A DNA stretch of 64,000 nt from Gadus chalcogrammus (taxonomy: Eukaryota > Chordata > Actinopteri > Gadiformes > Gadidae): assembly GCF_026213295.1 (NCBI RefSeq), contig NC_079420.1, positions 13,118,374-13,182,373 on the forward strand, given 5' to 3'. This document shows, one piece after another, positions 24,033 to 37,400 of the stretch; position 1 is the stretch's first letter; each line of letters begins with the position of its first letter. The notes below the pieces were generated by a model that saw only the letters and a list, made by a program, of their open reading frames with translations, had not been told where the DNA came from and did no database searches. A program made the translations under genes and the position numbers.

Positions 24033-24616
24033 AACTTTACATGTTTAAGATACGTTGCATAAATCAGACGTTTCAGTAGCAGACATTTGCTTTGGACTAA
24101 GCGGATTAGCCAAACCATTAACTGATACACAAAAAAAGACCACTTGAGACTTCGATACAAGTTTATGATGATAGACATAAAAAAGTAATCACAAAAAAAA
24201 GGATTCATACAAAGTACCAACATCTAGCCAATCTAAGTGAAATTCTTACAAAAACAAGGATTAAATAAGTGACAGTTTGCATCTTTTTTTTCTAAAAAGG
24301 AAACAATTAAAATCCAGATAAAACGTGGCAGTCCTTTGTTCAATGAAACCCACATCGAACTACCATGGGGATGGTAAACCACGGGGATGGTGAACATGAG
24401 GGTGGCATGTTAAGTTGAAGCAACAGGTTTGTACAAGAATCCTAGCCAGTTTACTGTGAGTGAGATTTAGAACGTGAAAAAAAATCAAAAAAAAAATCAG
24501 AAGAGGCAGAAAGAACAGGTGAAGAGACTGGTTAAAAAAGGATGACAGCAGTTCCCTTCCACACTCTGCAGTTCAATCAGTGTGTGTTTGCGTGTGCAAG
24601 GTGTCGGGGTCCCCCT

Positions 24617-27600
24617 TTAGTAGATCCTGCCTCGGCTTCTGTTGCCACGGGTTCCAAACCCTCGTCCCCGGCCACCTCTGAAGCCTCCACGCGTCTCTGG
24701 AGCTATCAGTGAGCGGGGTGCAGAAAACCATTCGTATTACTTTCTATTCTTCCTATTGAAACCCACATCGACCTGTAGCGACTTGATTTCAAGGGCTGTC
24801 AGATTCAAGGGTGCCTTGATAGTGCTGCGTGTGCGTACCATAGGTGCCGATGGTGGCGCTGTATTTGCCACTGGGAGGGTTGTAGATCTGCCGGGCGTCC
24901 CGCCGGGGCAGCACAGGGAGCTGCTTCTTGATAGTGCTGACTGGGCTGATCTCCTCACCAGACGGTCGCTTGGGTCTGTGGAAGAATACCGAGGGAAAAG
25001 GTTGTGATAAAGCACTATATAGCAATGGCCCCCAGAGCACTGAATACGTTTGATTGCGGGTTACATAGAAGGCAAATAACACTCCAAAAAGGCTCATTGC
25101 TCAACGGTCACTTTTATTGGGGAAGACATCAGGTTGGAGAAGTAAGAGGGTGTCTGGTGGGGGCTAGTGAGGTCCCCCCACGCCCCCATCACTGTAAGCG
25201 CTTTGAGTTTCCAGAAAAAAAAAGCGCTCTATAAATTCAATTAATTATTAGTTAATGCACATGGTTTACCTCCTGAATTTAGTTAAGTTGTCAAGTGTAC
25301 CAATAAATTCTTCTAATTTAAGTAATTTCCAAAAAGACATTTCAGTTTCCACAATATTACCCCCAAAAAAGGTGCAAAGCATTGTACAATTCTGTTTAAA
25401 CTTACGCTGCTGCTGCTGCCTCCATTTTCTGCACCGGCTTCCAGCTCAATGTGACTGTGCTCTTGTATGATGGTGGATTGTGGAACAGATCCTGAAAGAG
25501 TGAAAAAAAGGTTTTAGAGAAAGTAGCATAAAGTTACATTAGACTCCATCATCAGATATTAAGAGGCTTACCTTGATCAGTACATTGATGTTGTTGGTAA
25601 TCTTGAGAGCCACCACTTTGATCTTATTCTAGAGTTTTGAATTGGGAAAGGGAAAAGGTTAGTTGTCCCCAGAGCTAATAACACCCAAACAGACACTGTT
25701 TGACCGTAAATGCAATACATTGAACGCAGACTCCAAAACGCCATTTACCTCGTCAGTTTTCAATGAGTCTCCCGTCTTTCCTTGTAGCGCCACCCGTAGC
25801 TGTCTGATGTAAACCTGCAGGCCTCTGGCAAAGTACTGTAACCTTGAAAAGCACAGAAATACAAACAATTCACGAGTTGGTACACACATCCTCTTCATCA
25901 TTATATTCAACCTCTGCATCTACAACTAACCACTCCACTTAGCAATAGCAGAAACTTTCCCCAGGAACTAGAAATCTTGGCAGGGAACAGGGAGTACAGG
26001 GCGTTACCAAAAGTACAGGAATATCAGGGGTGGGGCATGCAGGGCTGAACATCGGATTGGTCATGAAAGCTTACTTTTAGATATCGAATAGGAAAACAAC
26101 TGCCCTGCGCTACACCATAAATATAATATTTGAATCCTCAAAATACACATGACATTTAGATGAAAGAACAGCGCATACTCTTGTAATAGCTTGGGGTTGA
26201 CGGTTAACTACATCTGTCTATTTGACTGCTGGAAAACAAGCGTACGAGTATAAACGTATTAGGGATGGGCGTGAGGAATCGATTACACGAGTACTCCTCG
26301 TTACAAATGATCTCGGTTGGTGGACAGGCAAACTCGAGTTTGCATAAACACACTGACAAAATGAAGTTAAATCTAATAACGTTTTCTGAAGCAAATGTAT
26401 CAATTTTCTGCGTGGCGCCACTGGACGCTAAAATTAAAAAAGTTAAGAGATGGCGGTTAGAGCAAAGCGCAGCGAAGTATGGAAATATTTCACAGAAATA
26501 ATAGATCATAAAGGTGGAATGTAATATATTCTACGTAGTACTAGAAGTAGTACAAGTGCTATGCGGCAATATATGCTCCTGAAACACAACGGCGAGTTTG
26601 AGAAAGCAGACCCGCAGCAACCAAGTGTGTCGGCTATTTTCACCGCAAGACTCAGCTGTAATCCCGGCCTTGGAGGGAGGATCAAAATGCTGATTACATC
26701 GATGATCACTAAAGAGATGCTGCCTCTCAGTTTTGTGGATGAGAAGGGGTTCCGTGATCTCATGGCCTTTATAGGAGCCTGAATACAGGGTGCCATCGTG
26801 GCGCACCATCACTGCTCGAGTGGAGAAAATGTACGCGGAGAAAAGGGGGCAGTTAAAGGCCGACCTGGTGACAGCCGACAAGGTTCCGATAACAACTGAT
26901 ACCTGGACTGCCCTCACAACCGAGTCCTACGTCACAGTTACCTGTCGCTATGTGGGAGATGACTGGGACCTGAAGACAGCGGTGCTAGAGACTCGTAGCT
27001 CGGATGAGAGACACACAGCGGAGAACATCGCTGCTCATCTCCGAGCTGTCACTGAGGAGTGGGGAGTTCACGATAAAGTCGTAGCATGTGTGCATGACAA
27101 TGCACGCAACATGGTCCTGGCAAACCAGCAGCTACTCCAGTGGGATCGGTTCCCTGTTTCGCCCATACGCTGCAATTAATGACGGCTTTAAGAATGTGAA
27201 CATCAACCGTGTGGTCGCAGCGTGCAGCAGGTTGATTTCTCACTTCCACCACAGCGGCCTCTAATGCTTTAAAAAGCATTACAAAAAAAATAAGCGCTAC
27301 AAAACCTCCCACCACACAAATTGATCCAATATTGCCGGACACGCTGGAACTCAATATTCGAAATGCTGGAGCGACTGCACGAGCAGAGATGGGCTGTGAC
27401 CGCAGCGCATTTCGGACAGGACGGTGACGAAGTTGGCCGATGCAAGGACACTTGAGCTGGCGGACGAAATGTGGAAGACCATTGAAGAGATCTTGCCATC
27501 ACTGAAGTCCCTCAAATTAGCGACCACAGCTCTCTGCACTGAGACTCATGAGTCTCGGTCCATGGTGCTCCCAGTTGCGAAAAGCCTGCTTGAAAAGCAT

Positions 27601-30600
27601 CTTGAGCCAGTGGAAGGGGAATCTAAACCTGTAGTGGACTTCAAGAGAACCGTCGCCGGCTCCCTCTGAACCCGTGTAAGGCCGCTCGAAGAAAATATCA
27701 GCCACGGTAATTAATTAAGCCGCTGGCTATTTATTGTTATTGCTTTGTTCTTTATAAAGGTATGTTTGTTGCCACTAGAGAGTGTGCGTGTGTGTGTGCG
27801 CGTGCGTGAGTGCGTGCGTCTGCGCTTGACCCGAGACACAAACATCTTCGGTTTTTGGATCCGGCCCTTCGCCTCAGCACCGAAGAGAAGCTATCGGAAC
27901 TGCACGACGGGGTTCCATTGCAAGGCCCGGATGACATGGAGGGGGAAAGCAGTGACGCCCCAGCCCACAGCATCACAAGCGCATCAGAGGCCCTTGAAAC
28001 CCACTTCGGGGAGGACTACATCGAAAATAGCGAGGTCAACAAACTAGAAGCTTATTTCAGTGAGCCATGCATCCGTCCACAGCAAAACCCCATGGAGTGG
28101 TGGAAGTCAAACAGGGATCGATACAAAAAAACAGAGCGTTCTGGCAAAGCAGCACCTGCTTATCCCCGCCACCTCCGTGCCAGCGGAGCGAGTGTTCTCC
28201 GCCGCGGGACAGATAGTGAACAGAATGCGCTCTCGCCTGTCTCCAGAGCACGCCGATATGCTGGTTTTTCTCACCAAGAATTGATTTGGATTTTCGGATA
28301 ATCATGATTTATAGGGTGTATTTTTCTAAATGTGTAAAGCAGGCCCAGTGCCTCAGTTTATATTGCCTTGATTGCTTGGTGGATTAATTAGGCCCCATAT
28401 ATTTCTTTAAATTGTATTTTTTTTTTGTTCATTTGCTGCCATTTTATTTGCAACTTTAAATTATCGCAATGGTTGGGCTAACGTTACAGGCCTTTGTTTG
28501 ACGTGATTTAAATTGTGGGACATATTTATTTACTTTTGTAAGGAAAATGTGTTCTGAACGTTAAAATAAATAATGAATACTATGAATAACTGACTGTTTT
28601 GATTGAGAATAAGCATGACATGTTTGGTTGGTAATAATGCCGTTCATGCGTTGCATTCTAAAAATAGGTAATAGATAAACGAGTACTCAATTGATCCTCG
28701 AGAAATTCCTTCGATCACTCGAGATTGGAATTTACTACTCGTGCCCATCCCTAAAACGTTTCACTTCTGTGAAAGGTAGTTCCTGCGAATGAACGTTCCA
28801 GGTACTTTGGTTGGAAACATGAACTATAGGAACACATAGGTTTGACGTATATTGTATCAATGCTGGTCACCTAGATAGCATGGTAAGAAACAGTGTCCAG
28901 GAGTTACACTGCTCACCTGATCTTGAAGTCTTTGAGCTGCTCGGCCTCCACCTTGTCCAGCAGGAAGTCAGGCAGCTTTTTGCCCAGCTGATGGAAGCCA
29001 AACAGGAGACACTCCACGTAGCTGAACTGCAACTTGGGTTCTTCACTGACCGCATTCTCCCCATTCTCTGCCTCGTCTGGGGGCAGGGGCATATACTCCT
29101 ACACGGACAACAAGACAATAACACAAGACCCAAAAAAATAGGACTTTATTTCCAAGAAATTAAAAACCCAATGAAAAGTGAGGGTCAGAAACATTGGGTT
29201 ATGATCTGTTAATGCAACGGGGCACCCAGAGCCCTACTCACCACCAGCTTGGTGAACAACATGTTGAGGTTGGACTCCAACTTCTCCATATCGCCACAAT
29301 ACGGGCTCATCTCAGCCAGCAGCTTCAGAACCTACACATACAGATGCATATCCTTAAGCCAACGGCCTGAAGCTTTCATTCCCTTTTTAATGAGAAGAAA
29401 ACATGCAGCTCACGTCAAGGCCTTGATAGGAAGAGGAGTGCACATACCTCTAGCTGAATATCCAGGTCAGCAACCGGGGTGGTCAATTTGCTGAGGTTGG
29501 GCAGGACATGTTCACAGAAGTAGGTCACAAACCGCGTTGAGTGGACATTTTTCTGGAAAAGTTAATGACAATTTATTAAAGAAACCGCTCTGTTTTAGTG
29601 TTGGAATAGATTAGTTATAAAAAACACTTGCTTGAAAAATATGTTGACAATAATCCAAACCCTCAATATTAACTTTGCCACTAGGTGCAGCTAGATAGCC
29701 TTTCTTCTCAACAGCAATCAAAATAAAACAATGATCGACTCAAAGGACACAACCTGTTCCCAGTTCGAGCCAAAGGATTCGAAGGGGTTAACCTAAGGTC
29801 ACCGGAGCTGTTGTTCCGGAGCTTTGAGCTCCACCATTAGATAATACGTTTTAAAGATATATTGATTGTGATGCTCACCGAGAAGAGAGGCAGGGCCTGG
29901 CGTGTACACTGCAGGAGACGGTCCACCGTGTCCGGGTCGGCAGGGTTGAGCGCCTGCTCCAGGAAGGCCTGTTCCACCACCAGCTCCACCAGTTGTTGCC
30001 GGCCACTCACGGTCTGCAGTATGCGCAGACCCGACACCACGCGCATCAGCAGCACAAACTCCTCTCCCGTCACGTCCTCCAACACCTGGACACGGGTGGA
30101 AACAGGACACCGGACCCAATGTTAACGGTGCAAACGTTGACGTCAGTCACTGGAAATAAACCCACTACCTTGTTGAAGACTTGATCATGTCAGCAGCCAA
30201 ATCAATATCTTTCACACTCAGACTAGTGTCATTCAGCCACTCCGATCCAAGAGAATACTAAAGAGAAAACGTCACGTTGTCCTGGCAACCGGATTTTCAG
30301 TTCTAAACAACCGAACGAGGGATGGCGTTCTGTTTCTTCCATGTGTTGTTTCTTTCAAAATGAAAATAAGTCAATTTCAATAGGTGAAAATCACTACCAA
30401 TCTAAACATGTCAAGGCGTTCATGTATTCGCCTGGAGTATTAAAATGAAAAGTTTGCGCTAGCATGAAAGATAAAGTTTATAATGTAACGGTAAATTGGT
30501 CCACTCTCAATATTACTTACATCATTGGTAAAGGAAACGCAAATCAATTCGGCCAAAAAAAAAATCATACCTTTTCTATCAAACGTTTGTGTGGCATAGG

Positions 30601-33225
30601 ATTTCCCCTTGTTCATTTGGTTTGTGTAGAACCAAAAATCGGTTGCTATGGAAACGTGACGTCACACTTTAGTACTCTATCCCATCTCAGCCACATAAGA
30701 GGACTACGGGGAAAACACGATAGCGCCGGCAATGGTTTACATTGGGAAACAAGAGCCCACCTTTTTAGTCTCTGCAAAGACGAAGTCCTCCACCTCCTTG
30801 GTCATGACGTCCTCGGGCAGGGTCTTGATTTTCAGAGACAGGAACTTGATGGCTCGCTCCCGAACCACGTCCTCCCCCTGCAGGATCTGGGAGAAGAGCC
30901 CTCCGAGTGTACCTGATGGACACAGGCCACGGAGAATTGCAAATGAGCATCTTCTATTTGCCCAAGGATGACACATTGCCCTTTTATGACACATCAAGGC
31001 GATAAGAACAGTTAAAATCGTGGGGTGCAGAAACTGGAATCCATCAAGTGGGAACCTTTTTCATTTGACACAAAACGTATGCAGTTAGGCTAATTGTATT
31101 TCAAATTTCACAATTCATAAAAGGCAGTTGTCGGATATGTGATTTGATTCAACAGGGCAGATTGTGGTCGGTAGGGCTGTCCCGAACACATCATTTCAAG
31201 CTTTGAATATTCGCATGGTTTACATTACAAACCAATATTTGGTGGAGAAAAAGTCCATTCATATCACGTTAGTGCTCTGTGGAGAAGGTCAGTGGGTTAC
31301 CACCCGGCAGAGCTCCAATGTAAAGCAGGTCACAATAGACGAACTACGAGTGCCGCGCAGGGTAGCTTCTTGTTGTGGATAGACAACACCTCTGTAGATT
31401 AGATGATAGGTTTGGTCCTGCGTTTAATATAATGGGTCTCCAATGGATCTTAACCATCGCTAGTTCCCAGTTGGTTTACGGGTCTGCAGAAATGTAAACC
31501 ACCATCTTTCCTATTAGCTCACCGCTATCAGCAGGGAACATATATCAAGATAAGGTGTTCAGATAAGACACAAAAAGCAAAAGGTAAAAAAAAAAGAAGA
31601 GAATAAGTCTTACCCTTGGCATCACTCTTGAAAATCGATACAAGGGCCGTATTCACTTGGTTGAACTCTGCAGTGTCCTCTGAACAAACACAAACACACA
31701 GGTTACTGGAGGACTCAACGTCATGAATGCTGCCCTGGTCTCTGTATTGTAAATTGGCCGGTATTATCTTCATAACCTAACCAAGTAACTTACCTAACCC
31801 TAACCCTGTCTTGGAGGAGTTGGGTGAGAATTAGGCCTGCATGTTAAATCGTCTAAAATCGCGATCTCGATTCGCCCCTGTGTGGATTGCAGTTTACTTT
31901 ACTTAAGTACTTTGATATTTTTTTACGCCTTCATTTAAGTGTGTGGAGTTGGTTCAGCAGTTATAAAAGGCCAGCAATTAGACAACGTGCTGCTGTACAA
32001 AATAAATAAATCAATTTTTGACACTGCACTTTAATCAGTTATAAAGGGCCATATGAAACGCAACGTGCTAGAGGTGCCAAAAACCTGTGTTTGGTACTGC
32101 CATTAGTTTTTTTGTCATGGTTCATGGTGCAATAAAAATTACATTTCGTGAGAAAAAAATCGTGGCAGAGAATTGTGATATAAATTCTAAGCTAAAAAAA
32201 TCGTGATTCATATTTTTCCCCGAATCGTGCAGGCCTAGTGAGGAAAATGCCCTGGTGTCTATTGTAAACATGAAGGTGTTAACTTCATAACCTAGCCCAG
32301 TACCTGTCTGGAGGAGTTGGGTGTGTATGTCTGTTAACTTCATAACCTAGCCCAGTACCTGTCTGGAGGAGTTGGGTGAGTATGTCTGCGACCCGGAGGA
32401 TGTTCTCCCCGGTCGCAAAACGTGGAAGCTCTTTGATTGCCTGTCGCCTTATCTGAAAACAGAAGATTGTATATTGACTGTTAGTGTTGGGACTACTTGT
32501 TAGTATTAGACACGGTTTTTTGCCAATATTTAAAAGATATAGAGTCGAGAAAAAAACGTGAGAAACGATAAACCACTCTGTGAGCAACACCAACAACAGT
32601 TCAAACTTTGGAAACACTCACCGACACATCTTCATCTTCACAGAGGTCAAGCTGGGCATTGATGGCAGCATCGGCAAGTTCGGGAAAGCTGCTAAAAAAC
32701 TTTGGGATGAACTGTGCAGCGAGACGCTTCTCCTTTGGGCCACCTTTGACGCCATCCAGAATAACCTGGTAGGCATCCTTATGCTGCAGAGATCACAAGA
32801 AGTACACTTAAATTACTTAATGAATGAATTTCTCATGCGAAAGAGTTTTAAAGTTTGGGGGACCTATTTCGATCTTTAATTCCTTCTCATTACTACATCT
32901 GGATAGTTCAGGAAAAATAAATACAAATCCCCAATAAATTGCACAAAGAAACACCAGAAATCCATAGACGGATTCAAGATTACTACCGTGGTCGATCTCA
33001 AGCTCGTTTGCTAGCATGTTATCGTTAGCTTAGCATTTGTAACAGCCTACCATATTGAACATCATTTCCAAGCACTTTACCTGACAAACATCACTCTAAT
33101 AAACGTATTATTCGATAATTCAAAACGAATAAGATGGTTGGATTATTAAATACCTGGCTGAGGTTGTCCTTAGCGTCAGCAAGGATCCCATAGTTACGAT
33201 ACAGCTCCTCGATAGTGACCGCCAT
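24617..33225 (-). CDS. api5: Apoptosis inhibitor 5 (API5/AAC-11), 14 exons
   Basis: API5 is a nuclear all-helical HEAT/ARM-repeat scaffold that suppresses apoptosis after growth-factor withdrawal and E2F1-induced death. Coding exons, in transcript order: 33225-33154, 32783-32622, 32452-32359, 31679-31614, 30912-30761, 30085-29879, 29552-29448, 29331-29242, 29098-28917, 25842-25749, 25628-25572, 25491-25406, 24975-24839, 24702-24617. All have AG/GT borders and the phases join to 529 codons plus stop (family about 510-525). Recognised stretches include MAVTIEELYRNYGILADA at the start, GRQQLVELVVEQAFLEQ in exon 6, LQYFARGLQVYIRQLR in exon 10 and RRDARQIYNPPSGKYS in exon 13. The last exon encodes an Arg/Gly-rich tail (RGGFRGGRGRGFGTRGNRSR) typical of the long isoform. 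An alanine run from GCT/GCA repeats ends exon 12. Intron 9 holds a hAT transposon, intron 3 a MITE and a duplicated exon end. Identification is by recognition of the family sequence. Confidence 0.97.
25037..25250. repeat. LINE/SINE 3'-tail fragment in api5 intron 13
   Basis: The stretch ends in a sequence of the form GTAAGCGCTTTGAG...AAAGCGCTCTATAAATTCAA followed by AT-rich simple sequence. I know this pattern as a widely dispersed teleost retroposon tail. It lies between api5 exons 13 and 12 (minus-strand gene). The family assignment is from memory and only approximate. Confidence 0.5.
26260..28753 (+). mobile_element. Decayed hAT transposon (ZBED type) in api5 intron 9
   Basis: The ends are TAGGGATGGGC at 26260 and its reverse complement GCCCATCCCTA ending at 28753. 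They are flanked by an 8-bp target duplication, AAACGTAT at 26252-26259 and AAACGTTT at 28754-28761, with one mismatch. An 8-bp duplication is the hAT hallmark. Inside lies a broken plus-strand transposase, antisense to api5. The element is about 2.5 kb and accounts for most of the 3.07-kb intron 9. Confidence 0.93.
26450..28284 (+). pseudogene. hAT/ZBED transposase pseudogene
   Basis: Broken plus-strand frames line up with a ZBED-like hAT transposase. A BED-finger-like start (AVRAKRSEVWKYFTEI) is cut by a stop at 26522. It is followed by an SSTSAMRQYMLLKHNG-type segment near 26545-26590, and by a second stop after AFIGA near 26780. The DDE/RNase-H-like core follows with VPITTDTWTALTTESYVTVT and VVACVHDNARNM (about 26880-27115), then frameshifts near 27150, 27250 and 27670. 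A late segment begins ALDPRHKHLRFLDP near 27817. The hAT C-terminal dimerisation domain (IPATSVPAERVFSAAGQIVN, ending LVFLTKN) is in another frame at about 28165-28284. A short CG/TG-rich simple repeat at 27780-27825 interrupts it. It cannot encode an active enzyme as read. Confidence 0.9.
31832..32237. mobile_element. hAT-like MITE in api5 intron 3
   Basis: A 406-bp element with terminal repeats TAGGCCTGCA at the left and TGCAGGCCTA at the right. Both ends continue inward into sequences resembling ATCG-rich inverted repeats. Flanking octamers GTGAGAAT (31824-31831) and GTGAGGAA (32238-32245) match at six of eight bases, consistent with an aged 8-bp hAT duplication. It carries no open frame of note. 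Confidence 0.7.
32281..32390. repeat. 55-bp tandem duplication covering the end of api5 exon 3
   Basis: Two adjacent copies of a 55-bp unit. The right copy contains the last bases of exon 3 with its splice donor (GT at 32358-32357). The left copy, inside intron 3, repeats the same exon tail and donor at 32303-32302. A weaker third relative lies at about 31767-31831, next to the MITE. Confidence 0.85.
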
Positions 33226-34480
33226 CAGCGTGTCCGAGTGCGTGCTTAGATTAGAACGCCAATGAATTCACCGATATCCCGTATGAGGGCAATTTAGTCT
33301 CTGCTTCTAGTCGTCGTTAATTAAAAAATAGCCTATTTTTAAAAAATATGCAATTCTATAAACGGTTACTGGGAGAGCAAAATTGCATAAATATGTGACT
33401 GAAGCCCCGCTCTGTTTCAAAAACGTTTGCTAGCGTTTTAGCCAGGGGGAAATCTTCTTTATTTTCTTTTGCATCTAAAGGCGTCATAGCATGCCGCCAG
33501 GCGCATTGCTGCCCCCACAGGTGTGGAGGTCAGTGCTATGGAAATACATTAAAAAAATATAACAACCAAGATTAGATCAAATAAAGAGATTAAAAACACA
33601 CAAATGATTGCCATAGAGTAAAACAATTTCCCCCTCTCCTTGCATCACACATGACCATACATGGTTAAACTCACAACATAGAAATAAAAATAAATGTAGC
33701 CTATACTGAAACCACTAAAGCACAACTAGGAAAAAAAAATATTTTTATTAATTAATTTTACGTTTGGTTGGATTTACATAGGACCCTTGATAAATGCACA
33801 CATGGTTGGATGTCTCCCGTTGTTATCCCTAACTCTGCAAAAAAGCTGTTTAATATCTTATTTGTATTGTATTAGTTTTGCCATAACATTAGGCAAAAAA
33901 AGGCTTCAGTCTCTGAAATACTTGTGAACCAGGTCACTCCACTGGAGGAATGAGCCCTCACACAGCATTGTATGCAGTGGAAGGTGAACAGAAGTAGGCA
34001 TTTAATGAAAAGTTTACAAAACAAAACAGAAGGCAGAAAATGTTTAGGGAGAAATAAACCTGGATCTGGATTGATAACGTGGATAGTGGATGGATTTTAT
34101 GGGAATTTCAACAATAGCAATGGGTTCAGTAAAAAAGTAAATGTTTTTGGTATCTGGCTAACAAATGGACTGAATACATTTTTGACCATTGACCATTTGA
34201 CCATGATTCCAAAAAAATATTTGTTAAGATAAAAAAGTCGCAGACATAATGACTTTGTTAGTTGTACAGTAAGTGATTAAGGGAAATTCATCTCAGAATG
34301 TATTTTCGCCCTGTCGCTTCTGATTAGAGCATTATTTGGAGAATGATCCATCTTGCCATATTCCAATTGTGGATTTTCAGAATAGCCACTTAAACGTGCT
34401 TAGTTGATAAAGTAGGTTGTAATGTAATAACATAAAGGTATTGCAAGTCTTGAATATCGCTCCAAAGCAAGGATAATAAA

Positions 34481-37400
34481 TCACAGGAAACGAATTCCTG
34501 CTCCGAACTGGACTCCATCACAGATCCTGTTATAAAACAAGAAACAACATATTGGCGTATGAACAGATTGGAGAGTGCATTGAGCAGAATGACTACCGCT
34601 CAATTAGAAGAAAATCTTTCTTGATCACTCAGGGATATAATCAATTGTCAATAGGGTTATGTATCATTATGCAATGTTCTAAATTAAAGGGCACCTATGT
34701 CTTATCTGCCCTGCCCTTTACTTAGGGTGCACTCACACTAGGCCATCTGGCTGTGGCCGTTGGCCGTTTTCACACCTAACCGTGCTCAAATGGCCCCATT
34801 GTTCTCTGGCCGCTACTGTGGCCTGGCCACGTTAGGTTCTTGTACATACGTCATCACGTCGTAAGTAACACGTCATCACCAAGCGTCCGCTGCATGGACC
34901 ATAATAAAGTCTGCCGCCAGTCAGAGTTTTAACAACAATGGATAACAACACAGAGAACACAGTTCGCACTTTGCTGAGTCTGTTGCTTATTTGGATATAT
35001 GTTTACCGTTAATTGGAAAAGAAGGCTCGTCGCCTTTATTATGTCCGTGGTCATCGCATGGACCAGTGTTTCCCACACATTGACGAGACTATGGCGCCCC
35101 GCCATAGTCTAATTTCGGCCGCCATAGTCTCTGCGGCACATTCGTGTTGCTCTCATTGGGATTGCATGAGAGCACGAAGTTCGGCTGTCTGCCTGCGACT
35201 GTGCCGAATAGCCTTCTGCAGCCGAATCCAAGTTGGCAATCCTTGAACTTTATTTAAATGAGAGTCTGGCGAATCGTGATGAAAGCCAATCAGTTTAGCG
35301 TGCGTGTGCTTACGTTGCAGAGGGTCTTGAGTTGTCGAAAAAATAGAGAGAGCGCGACATTCGGAATTTTGCATTAACGTATGAGCACTACCTTAACAGC
35401 ATCCATGATCAGTAAGTTAACTAACTGTAAACATACGATGCTCACAGAGGTGATGCATTTTTAGATGCATACTGTTTGAGAACATAGAACTCCGTTTGAC
35501 CTAGTGCACACGCAAACATAAAAACGGAGTTTCAGAGTTTTTATAAATGATCGTTTCCCATGATAAAAACTCAGTTTTCGTGTAGCCTGAATGAAAGGGC
35601 AAAACGTATGAAAACATGTGTTTTCCCATTGTGTAAACGGGGGGTTTATACAAATGTATAGCCTATGAAACCATTGAGAAGGTGACATTTAGGCCACGCC
35701 ATTGTGTTTAAATAGGCGTACACTGAAAAAAGGAGATTGGCCATCTGTTGTGTAGAATGTATATCTGCAGAAATATACGCCAAGAATGGCTAAAGATAAT
35801 TCCATCATTTATTATTTCATCTGAATGCAACGTGAGCTGCAACAATAGTGCACCACAACTCAACAAATACAAAGTCCATAATCAATACCAAGGAATTAGT
35901 TCTTTGTTAGTGTTAGTTTACTATTAGTAGGCAAACCACCGCGCATGTCCGGTTGAATGTATTCACCCCCCCCCCCCCCCCCATAGTCTCCAAAATTTCT
36001 GTGGGAAACACTGATGGACTATACGTTATCCAGCTCAGGTTGCGTAGCCGTGCGTGTGCGCGTGTCGGCTCATTAGCATCTGTACCGTAGCGGCCCGTAC
36101 CGTAGCAGCACACCTCTCCCAAGTGGCCAAATTGGCCTGGCCTGGCCAGACTGGCCACACTCACACTGGCAGATTTGAGCACGGTTAGGTGTGAAAACGG
36201 CCACGGCCACGGCCAGATGGCCTTGTGTGAGTGCACCCTTAGGGACATCACAAGGGGATAAATGTTGATAGATAGATATAGTGTTCGATAGATAGTTGAT
36301 GGATAGATCCATCCACCAGCATACCCAGACTGTAACACCTGGCCACTCACACCAGGTGGTAAACAGGGGCCCTTTTAGTGTTTAACCATATTCTGGCCCA
36401 CTTTCATATCCCACCATCACTTTAGTCTAATGTTGATTATGTTTACAGCTAGTGGTGAGTTATCTTAACGCCGTACTTGTCTCCGCTCTGGACTCCCATT
36501 GGGATGCAGTAGTTGAGCTCCAGCCGGGCGATGTTTCCCAGCCGCAGCAGAATACCTGCTCCGTACGACCAACGTATGCACTCGGCAAGCTTGCTCAGGT
36601 GGGCTTGGGGGCCTTCACCTGAGCACAAATTCAAAGGATAATAAAAAAAAATGAAACAAACTCAACTGCTCAAATACAAGACATTGGAGCGCCACACACA
36701 AAGACTTACAATCTGAGCTCTGGAATGTGTAAATGATTAGCCCTGCGTTTCAACTTTGTTGTCCTACCTCAGTTTTAGAAAATAAGTAAGACTAGTAATG
36801 CGTAACTTTAGTTGCATCTCTAAAATGGGTGACCTGAATGTACCCACCATAGTTGAGGTTACACAGATTCCCGGCATTGAGGAAGAAGTGCGTTCTGAAG
36901 AGGTCACCGAAGCCCCCCTTGCCTGGTCTGAAGGGGAGGGGCGTGTAGAGATGGAGACCCCCAGCCCAGTAGGCCTCCCCTCCCAGGTAGTCACCTAGTG
37001 TTGCAATCAAAATCAAAACAGCATTGTGAATACCTTATTTTTCTGTAAGGGTATTTAAGCTAGTAATGCATACACTACTATATAAAAACAATAATATTAT
37101 TAGCAAAAATATATAAAATAAGCATGAAATAACTCCATTGTATTGAGTCCACTGCGTACACACACCAACAATTATGCAATGAATGGCGTGGATTTTCAAA
37201 CTGTGATATTTGTTATATATTTTAAACTCTGAAACCACACTCTGCTGGTGAAGAGAGTTGCTTTCAGGTATTCAAAGATCTATTTCCAATCTTCCATTTC
37301 TTTAACATACTGAATATTCTGAACTAAGTCAAGCCAAAAGAGGAGCATTCAACCACAGGATGAGTATGTTGTGGTTTGGCTCTTCAGTGTCTAGACATCA

